Program-made: the position numbers and the translations under genes | Shown: positions 1 through 8,177 of the stretch, piece after piece | How the letters are laid out: each line of letters starts with the position of its first letter | Position numbering within the stretch: the stretch's first letter is position 1 | From: Saprolegnia diclina VS20 | Taxonomy: Eukaryota; Oomycota; Saprolegniomycetes; Saprolegniales; Saprolegniaceae | Length of the DNA stretch: 22,008 nt | Direction: 5' to 3' | Assembly: GCF_000281045.1 (NCBI RefSeq) | Contig: NW_008246072.1 | Span: forward strand, 1,288,744-1,310,751 | The notes under the pieces: model-generated | Databases searched by the model: none | What the model was told of the DNA's origin: nothing | The model's input: the letters and a program-made list of their open reading frames with translations, nothing else

Positions 1-1
1 C

Positions 2-91
2 ATCGACGAGCACCGTGAGGCCTTCAAGGTCCTGGGGCGCTTCTTGGACGGCGACGAGATCGGCGTCGAGCACGCGTTCAACAGGTTTTAA
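2..91 (+). CDS. 3' end of an unidentified gene (partial, strand uncertain)
   Basis: Read from base 2, the plus strand gives 29 codons, starting IDEHREAFKVLGRFLDGDEI, then a TAA at 89-91. Twenty-seven of the 29 codons end in C or G, as in the real exons of this window, so it looks like the tail of a gene entering from the left. The product is not recognisable from so little. The exactly antisense frame is also open and protein-like (PVERVLDADLVAVQEAPQDL), and could instead be a further 3' exon of the minus-strand seven-TM gene next door. That would need an intron of about 70 nt, longer than any other here, so I prefer the plus-strand reading, weakly. Confidence 0.35.
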   Translation: MDEHREAFKVLGRFLDGDEIGVEHAFNRF

Positions 92-135
92 AGAAAACGC
101 CGACGCTAAATCTATCGCATTATCAAACGCTTTCA

Positions 136-1798
136 CTAGTTGGCTGTCGGCTTGGGCAAGACTGTGCCAAGACCCGTGGCGTCGCCTGGGCTCTGCACGA
201 CGACGTTGCGCGACTTTTTGTGCAAAACGTGCGCGGGCACCGTCGGGAGCCCGATACCTTCGTGCCACTCGGTCATCGTCCACGCATCTACACCGCATTC
301 ACCAATTCTCTGTATGCTACAACGTACTTGTCGTCGCTGGCGCAGGCGCGTCCGGGTGTGCCTGCTGTGGGAAGGTCACGTAAAAGATGGGGCTAAAGTC
401 GCGGCAGCGAAAGATACACCCGATGCCGACGCAAAAGCACATGTAGAGTCCCTCGAGCACGAGGGGCACGAGACCGCCCATCGTGACGGGCACGATCTGG
501 TGGAGCGCTACGTTGAGAAAAAAGACTGCGACGAAGTACACGACGAGGCCTCGCCGGAACGCCACAAAGAGCCGCAGCTTGGACGCCACGGGTGTCGTGT
601 GAGGGTCGATGAGCACCCCTGCGATCAAGTCCATTTGCAAGTGCAAAATGGCAATGTTGAACGCCATGCGCGACCACACCCTAGTGGCATATCAACTTGA
701 TACTTTGAAACGATGATGTAATACGTGTAGACGAGGCACGTCCAGAGGCAGCACCAGATTACAAAGACTATGAGCGGTGCGGCCGTCGCGCCGTCGACAA
801 TCGAGAGCGCTAACGCCCACGCGAGCGAGAGGAGCCGGTACTGGACGTTCAGTAGCGTGCCCAAGTCGTCGCGCGTGATCTTCCAGCCGTGCGCGATCAG
901 CAGCATCTCGTTGGCTGCCGTTGCGAGCGACACCACGCGACAGAAAAGGGTGGCGACGAAGAGGCCGCGCGAGAGACCGCTCTCGCTGTGGTTGTGGATC
1001 GCGGTCAGCGCCATATAGACACACTACAAAAGCGGTTAGAACCGATATCGTGGATCAACGCGTACTTCTGCAAAGGGCACGAGGAGCATGTGTCGCTGGA
1101 GCGCGATAAACGCGTGGCGAAAATGATACATGTGCCCCCCCCAGACAAGCACGAGAAGACCCCACACGAGCGCAAATGCGGCGTAGAGCAGCGCGAGCCC
1201 AAAGGTGGTCCCGTTCCCAAAGCAAATTTTGTTCCCGGGACACAGCATCCAAGAGAAAGCACCCTGCAGCTTGAGCGGCGGCGCCGAAACGTCGCTTATG
1301 AGCGCACACAAATCAAGCAGCACGTCATAGTCGTCACGACCGCCTATAACCCTTCCTTTTAGTCGCAGAATTGACGTATAAGAGGACACCGTCTGTGTTG
1401 AGTACGCCTGCGACCTTCGCGCTGCCTTTGTTCAAGGCACCCGAGGTGAGCGCCACTGGGTACGAGTCGCACTGGGCGGTGACCGTGCCTCGACACATCG
1501 AGTCGTTGTAAGGTACCATGCCAGCGCTGGTCATGGCGATTTCAGGCGAGAAATGGCTGGAGGTGCAGAAGCGCAGAAACATAAATGTGTGGGGCGGTGG
1601 AAGCTTGTCGACGGCCACATCGATCGAGAGCGTGAACGTATCTCTGCCAGCCGTGTTGGTTGCATTGAAGCGCACGAGATCGAGCAGGTAGACCGAGGTA
1701 AAGTCGAACGCCGTTGTTGCCCCGCGTTGATGGTTGTTCCTTGAAGACACGGCGAGTGTCACTGCCAGCAGCAGCAACGCTGTGTGCAGCACGCGCAT
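136..1798 (-). CDS. GOST-like seven-transmembrane protein (GPR180/TMEM145 or lung-7TM type)
   Basis: Five exons on the minus strand: 1798-1390, 1343-1066, 1023-725, 680-328 and 287-136. The introns are 46, 42, 44 and 40 nt, and splicing gives an open frame of 496 residues. Residues 1-19 form a clear signal peptide (MRVLHTALLLLAVTLAVSS). Residues 20 to about 183 are a Cys-containing lumenal or extracellular domain with NAT, NDS and NGT glycosylation sequons. Seven hydrophobic segments follow, the first near 184-206 and the last two near 373-392 and 399-420, then a hydrophilic tail. A signal peptide, a beta-rich ectodomain and seven TMs are the plan of GOST proteins (Golgi/post-Golgi trafficking and WNT-related roles). 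The segment LLIAHGWKITRDDLG resembles the GWxxTR region of the GPR180/TMEM145 branch. The family call is moderate and the exact function unknown. The gene is divergent from the SUKH-like gene. Its 3' end is uncertain because bases 1-91 could hold another exon. Confidence 0.72.
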
Positions 1799-2099
1799 CT
1801 ACGATCTGAGTCGTCGAGTCTATATTAAGCCCAGCAACCGGTCTCAAATCGCCGTTATCTGATGCGATAGCTTAACGTTCGCAATGCCAACACCACTCAC
1901 GGGCGATCCATTTGATTGCACAAGCACACTGCGCCGCTGGTACAGATTCCACAAGGCACCACGACGGTTCAGATCTTATGGGACCAGTTGAGCTCAAGTT
2001 CGTATAGGCTTGTACTCGGCGCAAGCATGGCGAGCCGGTTGTATTTGCTGCATGTCAGTGCAGCGCCTCGACAAGCAGCCCGCGAGCGACGGCTTGTGA
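1799..2099. other. Divergent intergenic region
   Basis: About 300 bp between the divergent seven-TM and SUKH-like genes, lower in GC than the exons. On the minus strand an AT-rich TTAATATAG stretch lies about 25-30 bp above the seven-TM start codon, a possible core promoter element. An open frame crosses part of it on the plus strand (from 1916), but its codon choice is unlike that of the real exons. I see no RNA gene or repeat here. Confidence 0.4.
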
Positions 2100-2882
2100 A
2101 TGCGAATTCTATATTTAGACAAGCCAATCGCAAGTGCCGAACGGGCCTTCGATATTACCAGTGCAACGAATATTCATTTTTCGACGCGCACGCCAATACG
2201 ACGCATGGGGCTGCAGTGGGCGTGGTATGGCTCAGACCTCGGCGGGACGCGGCCGTGCGCCTCCACGTACGAGCTCTACAATACAGCGATTCCCGAGATT
2301 CCCGCCGCCAAGTACGCGAACTTGGCGTTCCTCCCGGACGCACCGCCCCGTACCGACCCTAAAGACGACGAAAGAGGCTTGCAGACGCGCGAGCTCCTGA
2401 CGCGCCTCGAGACCACACACGCGCTGCCAGCAACGTTCAAGCGACTCATGGCCTCGCGAGAGCTCCAGGCGCTCGTACCGAGCTGCACGTCGTCGTACTT
2501 TTACCTCGGCGAGCCCGTGTACGTGCCGACGCTGGAGCTTACATTGCTCCTCTTCTACCGCGACCAGCAAGACTGCGTGCTTTGGTACCTCGTACTCGAC
2601 GGCGCGCACGCAGGCTGCATTATCTCAGCGCCGCAGATTTTAAAGACGCCAGGCAGCATCGCCGACGACAACGGCGTGGACGACGCGGACGATGTGTTTA
2701 CTGCGATCCAAGACGAAGCCGTTCGCTGCGCTGCGTCGTTCGACGAGTTCGTCTACCGAATCTGGGTCGAGAACCACATTTGGTATCAGCAAAACGGCGT
2801 CCCTCGCTGCGTGGACTCCACTGCATTCGTCCAGGCCGAGTGCGACTGGTACCTCGCGGCGACGAAATCGCTTAGCGGATAG
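2100..2882 (+). CDS. Smi1/Knr4 (SUKH-like) domain protein, intronless
   Basis: A single uninterrupted frame of 260 residues from the ATG at 2100. An in-frame ATG at 2205 would give 225 residues and fits better, because strong C/G-ending codon use begins there and a TATATTT lies upstream near 2110. The C-terminal half contains LPATFKRLMASRELQALV, then YFYLGEPVYVP, the strand-like FYRDQQDCVLWYLVLD, and FDEFVYRIWVENHIWYQ. This order (LPxxY/F helix, W/Y-rich strands, final F-x-x-F-x-Y-R-x-W-x-E-N helix) is what I associate with Smi1/Knr4 superfamily proteins of bacteria and fungi. These act as immunity or scaffold proteins in bacteria and in wall-stress signalling in yeast. The assignment is by pattern only. 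No signal peptide or membrane segment is visible. It is the only complete gene here without introns. Confidence 0.6.
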   Translation: MRILYLDKPIASAERAFDITSATNIHFSTRTPIRRMGLQWAWYGSDLGGTRPCASTYELYNTAIPEIPAAKYANLAFLPDAPPRTDPKDDERGLQTRELLTRLETTHALPATFKRLMASRELQALVPSCTSSYFYLGEPVYVPTLELTLLLFYRDQQDCVLWYLVLDGAHAGCIISAPQILKTPGSIADDNGVDDADDVFTAIQDEAVRCAASFDEFVYRIWVENHIWYQQNGVPRCVDSTAFVQAECDWYLAATKSLSG

Positions 2883-3224
2883 GCCATCGTATCTCGATGG
2901 ATCACTGCACCGATCCAAGATAGCTATCCAAGATAACATTCAATGAGTGATAGCATGGAATGGGCGAGATGCTTCTTCTCGATTGGATACCTCGCGCAAT
3001 CAACATCTCGAGACTCTCGAGACTCTCGAGAGGGAGGGTCTCTGGCATTGCTCGCCACATCTCTTGTCGCTGGCGTCAGAGGTCCAAACTTCTGAGACAA
3101 AGACGGTAATAAGCTGACCTCAGTGTGAGCCTTGTTGATGCGAACGCCAACGCGCTCGGTATCCGTCGCATCATCCGAGCAACGTCCGCGACCTTCGCCG
3201 AGTCTCGTACCATCTGGTGGCATA
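2883..3224. other. Intergenic region with short direct repeats
   Basis: Roughly 340 bp between two co-directional genes, holding the 3' flank of the SUKH-like gene and the distal promoter of the sterol reductase. Two exact copies of ATCCAAGATA lie at 2913-2922 and 2926-2935. A 9-bp tandem repeat lies at 3007-3032. A minus-strand open frame across it (2924-3283) has poor codon use and repeat-derived residues, so I do not call it a gene. Confidence 0.5.
3007..3032. repeat. 9-bp tandem repeat with nested palindromes
   Basis: The unit CTCGAGACT occurs twice head to tail, and a third partial copy CTCGAGAG follows. Each unit contains the palindrome CTCGAG, so the whole block is nearly self-complementary. 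It could be a regulatory element or simple replication slippage. Confidence 0.8.
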
Positions 3225-3328
3225 CTGCGGTCGCGTGACACGGATTTTCTGGACGCTTCAACATGGCGGTATACAAATTTCAAAACGCCTGCGAATTAAC
3301 GCCCACGTATCGTGTCACGCAACCGCAG
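3225..3328. repeat. 18-bp inverted repeat upstream of sterol reductase
   Basis: The left arm at 3225-3242 reads CTGCGGTCGCGTGACACG. The reverse complement of the right arm (3311-3328) is CTGCGGTTGCGTGACACG, so 17 of 18 positions match. The arms are separated by 68 bp, and the right arm ends 53 bp before the DHCR24 start codon. It could be a paired protein-binding site, a long-loop mRNA hairpin or the remnant of a 104-bp element with terminal inverted repeats. I see no flanking target-site duplication. Confidence 0.85.
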
Positions 3329-3385
3329 GGTTCGAACTTTTCGCGATCTTCCAACAAGGTTGCCAGTTTGCCTTTGGCCCCATGA
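3263..3385 (+). other. Upstream ORF overlapping the DHCR24 start (ATGA)
   Basis: An ATG at 3263 opens 40 codons beginning MAVYKFQNACELTPTYRVTQ. The TGA at 3383-3385 overlaps the DHCR24 ATG at 3382 in the tetranucleotide ATGA. If the leader reaches this far, it would be the first AUG and could limit DHCR24 translation or allow reinitiation. The peptide is not recognised. It spans the inner part of the inverted repeat. It may not be translated. Confidence 0.35.
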
Positions 3386-5298
3386 AGCACGCGACGTCGA
3401 AACCTGCGGCGGCGGCGTCGCCCGAGACGCCCGCATCGACCTCCTGGACGGCGCACGTGCTCATTCACTACCGCTGGGTGTTTGTGTGCTTCTTCCTCCT
3501 CCCGCTCTCGTTCCTCTACGACGTTGCGTACTTTGTCCGGAGCCGCGTCATCTTTTACCTTAACTCGGCGCCGCACCAGCACAAGAGCCGCGTCGCTATC
3601 GTCCAGCGCCAGGTACGCGCCCCTACACAGCGACGCCGTCTAAGCAAGTTGGCGCAGGTGCGGCAATGGATTGCGACTGGGCGGGCGATGCCCATGTGCA
3701 CGGCGCGGCCGGGCTGGCAAAACATCTCGTACCGTCGCGGCAAGTACAAGAAGACGCACTTTAACGTCAAAGTCGACATGATGGACATTCTCGAAGTCAA
3801 CACGTCGACCAAGGTAAAGAGACAAGGTCTCGGATGCAGATCTTACGGACGCGTAGACGGTGCGCGTCGAGCCGCTCGTGACCATGGGCCAGCTCTCGGC
3901 GACGCTCAACCCGCTTGGGTGGACGCTCCCGATCATGCCAGAGCTTGACGACCTCACTGTTGGTACGGTCCGTGCAGCTTTGGCCGTGATGTCTCAATGT
4001 GGTACTAGGCGGCCTCGTCATGGGCACGGGCATCGAGACATCGTCGCACCGCCACGGTTTGTTCCAGCACATTTGCAAGTCGTACGAGCTCGTGCTTGCT
4101 GACGGTTCGGTCGTCACGTGCTCGAAAGAGTCGAACGCCGACCTCTTCTACGCCGTGCCCTGGTCCTACGGCACGCTCGGCCTCCTCACGGCGGTCGAAA
4201 TCGAAATCATTCCGTGCCTCCCGTACAAGCCTCAATCGTACTTGCCTCTAAGAACTCATCACTCTCGCATTTAGCTACGTCAAGATCGAGTACACGCCCG
4301 TGACGTCGCTCGACGAAGCGTGCCGCGTCTTTGAGCAAAAGAGCAAGTCGGTCGACCACCACTTTGTGGAGGCGCTCATGTTCTCGCTCGAGACGGGTGT
4401 TGTCATGACCGGGTCCATGACAGCGTCATACGAACCGACCAAGGTACGAAATGACACTGCTCTCCCAGCCAAGGTCGCAATGTAGCTCAATGCGATTGGT
4501 ACGTGGCACAAGCCGTGGTTCTTCAAGCACGTCGAGGGTATTCTGGCCAAGAAGAGAGCTGTGACCGAGTATATTCCTCTGCGCGACTACTACCACCGCC
4601 ACTCGCGCAGCATCTTTTGGGAGCTCCAGGTACGCTGCACACTATTTTTTTGCGTTTTTGACGTGTCAAAGGACATTATTCCGTTTGGCAACAACATTGT
4701 CTTTCGGTACCTCCTCGGCTGGCTCGTGCCGCCCAAGGTGTCGCTCCTCAAGCTCACGCAAGGCAACGCGATCAAGCAGCTGTACGACAACCACCACTTT
4801 ATCCAAGACATGCTCGTGCCCCTCTCGACCCTCGAGCCCTCGCTGCGGTGCTTTCATGACAACGTCCAGGTACTCGGACATGTCCTTGTTTACAAATCTC
4901 AAGCGGCGCAAATCTACAGATCTACCCGCTGTGGCTCTGCCCGTTCAAGCTCCCAAAGGAGCCCGGCATGCTCCAGACCAATTCGCAGGACGAGCTTTTT
5001 GTCGATATTGGCGCCTACGGTGTGCCGCAAGTCGACCATTTCCGCCCGATCGAGACCACCCGCCGTGTCGAAGAGTTTGTGCGCGGCGTCTCGGGGTACG
5101 TTGAGATTCAGATTCAGATTCGCATATCTCAGTCATGCCCGTAGCTTTCAAATGCTGTATGCCGACTCGTACATGACCGAGCCTGAGTTTGAAGCCATGT
5201 TTGACCACACGTTGTACAAGAAAATGCGCGTCGAGCTCCAATGCGACGGCGCGTTCCCAACTGTTTACGGCAAAGTTGCACGCGCGGTCCGTGACTAG
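3382..5298 (+). CDS. DHCR24: Delta(24)-sterol reductase (DHCR24/DWF1 family)
   Basis: Nine exons: 3382-3612, 3658-3813, 3857-3962, 4009-4237, 4275-4443, 4486-4629, 4672-4869, 4920-5095 and 5145-5298. The introns are 37-50 nt. The product is 520 residues against 516 in human DHCR24. It follows that protein closely throughout: an N-terminal membrane helix (about 26-52, [16 protein letters not shown]), [30 protein letters not shown], the flavin-domain segment [18 protein letters not shown] (about 155-172), [37 protein letters not shown]-like [16 protein letters not shown] and [11 protein letters not shown]. The family is an ER-membrane, FAD- and NADPH-dependent enzyme that reduces or isomerises the C24 double bond of the sterol side chain. 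Its presence implies sterol synthesis, as in saprolegnians. ATG 3382 gives the expected N-terminal length. Its 3' end converges on GH81 with a 64-bp gap. Confidence 0.97.
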
Positions 5299-5362
5299 AA
5301 ACACCCATACATGAATCAAAATGTAGACTTGTTCATTGCGCCGTTAAGTCGTGCGGGCGTTC

Positions 5363-7726
5363 CTACGTAGAGCGCAGGTAGACCCAGCCGCCGTCGACCA
5401 CAAGCGGCGACTCACAGCGGTGGGCCATAGCCATGTAGAGCGCAAAGGCGCGGCTGAGGCCGTCGTCCATCGCGCACGCCTTGAGCGTGGCGACGGCGGC
5501 GGCAGGGTCCAGGCGGCTCTGGTTCACCGCCAAGAGCGACGCCCATGCGTTCGTGGGAGCCAGCGAGAGCTTGCCGAGGATCTGGTGCCACTCTTCGGCG
5601 ACAAAGGTCGGCGTCCGGACGTACTCAAGCATCGGCGTCACGGGCAGCATCTGGATGCCGTGGATGCACTCGCGGTTGGGGCTGAACCACGTGGCGTAGT
5701 CGGCCTTGTTGTCAAAGAGGATGCCGCTGACCTTGTTCTTGCGGAACGCCGGCGGGTGCGTCACGTTGTCGTCCGCAATCAGAAAGTACGTCTGGTGCGA
5801 CAAGGCCACGAGCTTGAGCAAAAGGCGCGTGAGCGCGCAGAGTCTACGCCAATACTGCATGAGAAAATAGTATCAATGTATCGAGCGCGCACGGTGCGTT
5901 CTGGGTCGCGGTCGCAAAGAGGTGCGCGCCGTAGAAAAAGTTGAGTTCCTCCGACGTGCTCTCTTCGTCCTTGCCGTCGACCATCGGCGTCACGCCGTGC
6001 GAGTACGAGTGGCCGAGGAACCAATCAAAGTTGCGGAAAGTCGCAAAGTACACGTCGTCGCGAGACGGGTTGAGCGTGTCTCGGAGCAGCGTCTCGACAA
6101 AGCGGTGCAGACGCGACGTCTTGTCCACCCAGCTCGGGTCCAAGTGGTATGCGATCGCCACCGCTAGCACGCTTGGTGTGCATATATCTCGAGTCGACGT
6201 TGTACCTGTGATAAAGTAGCCGTAGTGGTAGTGGTGGTCGTTGTACACTGCGTTGCCTACATATTTTCTTGAGCCCCGAGGCCACGAGAGAAGTTACGTA
6301 CCAAACTCGACGTTGATGTCGTGCTTCATGAACGCTTCCGAGGACACGATACCGCCGTAGACTAGCTTGCCAAAATGAAAATCCCATGTACATATCGATA
6401 TCCCATACCAGTGTCGTACACGAGCGGGTACGTGCTCGCGTTCTCGCCCACGTTAGAGAGCAGCGCCTTGAACTTGGTCAAGGCTGCCGCTGCGAGCCCA
6501 CCGAGCTCGGGACGCGACGTGGCGAGGTCGGCGGCCACGACGCAGAGGCTGCCGTACTTTTGAAGCGCCTTACCCTTGAAGTAATAGCTCGGTGGGAGCG
6601 ACCACTCACCGTGGATCTCGTCCGTGAGGATTTGCACGAGGCCGTGGGCTGTCACGTCGGCGGGCGACGGGCGCATGGGCGGCAGTAGGCCTGTAAACAG
6701 GTCCAACTTGGCGTCTTCGGTCGCGGGAAACACCAGCGTCCACTCGTTTGACGCTGGCACGACGTGCGCGCGCATGGGGCCGCGCGAGTGGGCAAAGAGG
6801 CTCAAGGACGGAATTGCCTCGGCGCTCTGCAGCAGCGCTTCGTGGTGCGTGAGCGCAAAGTGTACAAAGGTTCGCGTCGGCGCTCCGACGTGGGCCACGT
6901 TGAAGGTGTACGCAAAGGCATGCGCGCTCTCGACGCGAAGCGTGACGCCGTTGACAAACGAGCCGGCGCAGGCCGCGTAAAGCGCTAGCACGTCGTCGGT
7001 CGGAACAAAGGCCGCTTGCACAACACCCGAGAACGGCGTCGTCGACGAGAACGACTGCGTGGCGACGTCAAAGGCAATGACGACGTTGGTCGACGATGCC
7101 GACGTCCACGCGACGAACCACCGTTGATCGTTGTTGAGCGTCACAACCATGCTGTTGGTCTTGACGTCGGCGCGGCCTACGAGCTGGCGGTCTCTGGCTG
7201 GCTGGCCGTCGATGGACACAAACGCGTGCTCGGACCCGAGTCGGAACGCCAGATTCGTGTACGAGAGCGACGTGAAGGCCTGGCCGAGGCTTTGGTATGA
7301 GCGCAGGGACGCGTCGCCCGCCGCAAAGGCGATCTGCACGCCAAAGTCGTCCCAGCGCTCGACTTGGAAGCGCGGCGCGGCGGCAAACAGGCCACAGAAC
7401 TGCAGGTTCTCGACGCGTGGCGTAAAGTAGTACTTGATCGCGCCGTTCTCGTTGAGCGGGCCGTGGTGGACGTACTGGTGCAAGTAGCTGCACGCGATGG
7501 AGCCCGCCTTCTTCCGGATGAAGACGGCGTACGGGCTCGGGTAGATCGGGTCGATGTCATGGGACCCATTGTCCGAGAGGAGGTTGCCCCACCAATTGTT
7601 CGTCGGGACAACCAGCGGCATGTTGGAGACGACGCTCGTCGGCGAGATGAACTGGCGAAGCGCGTCCGTGCTCTTGAAGAGCGCTGGGTCCGGCGGCGCC
7701 GTCGCATGTGGCTGGAGCGGTAGCAT
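5363..7726 (-). CDS. GH81 endo-1,3-beta-glucanase
   Basis: Five minus-strand exons: 7726-6409, 6361-6302, 6256-6206, 6163-5893 and 5843-5363. The introns are 47, 45, 42 and 49 nt, giving 726 residues, a normal GH81 size. The N-terminal part starts with NMPLVVPTNNWWGNLLSD (the GH81 NNWW motif) and is a beta-rich domain. The catalytic domain has LVYDT-VYGGIVS, YNDHHYHYGYF (about 464-474, with the conserved Asp 466), GHSYSHG, DGKDEESTSEELN (candidate catalytic Glu 544 and 548), then NKVSGI, CIHGIQMLPVTP and FVAEEW. The enzyme cuts internal beta-1,3-glucan bonds. In oomycetes the substrates are wall glucan or storage mycolaminarin. No clear secretion signal follows this ATG; an upstream exon at 7895-7791 may supply the true start. 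It is convergent with DHCR24 and divergent from the HECT gene. Confidence 0.95.
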
Positions 7727-7790
7727 CTTGCCCGGATATTGGAATGTGCAAGATCTCCATAAAACGAGGCGAGGCCATTGGATATAAAAC

Positions 7791-7895
7791 AGCCAATAGC
7801 ATAGCCGTATTCCATTTTCGCTTCAAGCCGGAATCAGGCGCCAGAGGCTCTGCTGCGGGCTCCCGCTCCGCCGTCTTGGCGGTGAGAATCTGCAT
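7791..7895 (-). CDS. Candidate 5' exon of the GH81 gene
   Basis: From the ATG at 7895-7893, 35 codons are open, starting MQILTAKTAEREPAAEPLAP and ending KRKWNTAMLLA. Many end in G or C, as in real exons. A GT at 7790 and an AAG acceptor at 7727 would join it in frame to the GH81 ATG at 7726, giving a 761-residue product. The implied 64-nt intron is longer than every other intron placed here and its donor (GTTTTA) is weak. The hydrophobic stretch after KRK is too short to be a sure membrane anchor. Treat as tentative. Confidence 0.35.
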
Positions 7896-8123
7896 GTGGC
7901 GTTGCTTGAGCTAAGCTAAGCTTAGTTGTTGCCTCAAAAGTCACTACAAACACACGAGTCACGCGACCATCTTCTAGCACTCGACAGTCTAGCCGCCATC
8001 GTTCAGACGTACGCTAGACAAAGCTGCCTACACCCTCGAGACACTCGGCTTGTACTAAAGCTCTGGATGCTGTCGTCCAGGGTTATTTAACAAAACCAAG
8101 CCCGAGGTCGAGGTTTGGGGCAA
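7896..8123. promoter_or_regulatory. Divergent promoter region of GH81 and HECT genes
   Basis: The space between the two divergent genes. CTAAG is repeated at 7911-7915 and 7916-7920, and the second copy begins a perfect 10-bp palindrome CTAAGCTTAG (7916-7925). GTTATTTAAC-like AT-rich sequence lies near 8084-8092. No RNA gene or ORF stands out. A shared promoter is inferred from gene orientation only. Confidence 0.4.
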
Positions 8124-8177
8124 ATGAAATTCACATTACCGACCCGTTTCTTGCAGCTGAAACGGACCATATCATGA
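8124..8177 (+). other. Upstream ORF overlapping the HECT gene start (ATGA)
   Basis: An ATG at 8124 opens 17 codons (MKFTLPTRFLQLKRTIS). The TGA at 8175-8177 overlaps the HECT gene ATG at 8174 as ATGA. The arrangement is the same as upstream of the sterol reductase. It might regulate initiation of the main ORF, but whether the transcript includes it is unknown. Confidence 0.35.

Noticed and set aside
1916-2362. 148-codon frame upstream of and overlapping the SUKH-like gene
   Set aside because: It overlaps the better frame out of phase. The upstream part lacks exon-like codons and I found no splice sites joining it usefully.
2924-3283. 119-codon minus-strand open frame between two genes
   Set aside because: Codon use differs from real exons, part is encoded by the 9-bp tandem repeat, and it overlaps the sterol reductase promoter.
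3225-3328. A 104-bp MITE with 18-bp terminal inverted repeats
   Set aside because: The arms fit, but no target-site duplication is visible at the edges and only one copy is in the window. Kept as an inverted repeat only.
3325-3340. GGTTCGAAC, a tRNA T-loop-like box
   Set aside because: No acceptor stem, anticodon arm or A box lies at the right spacing around it.
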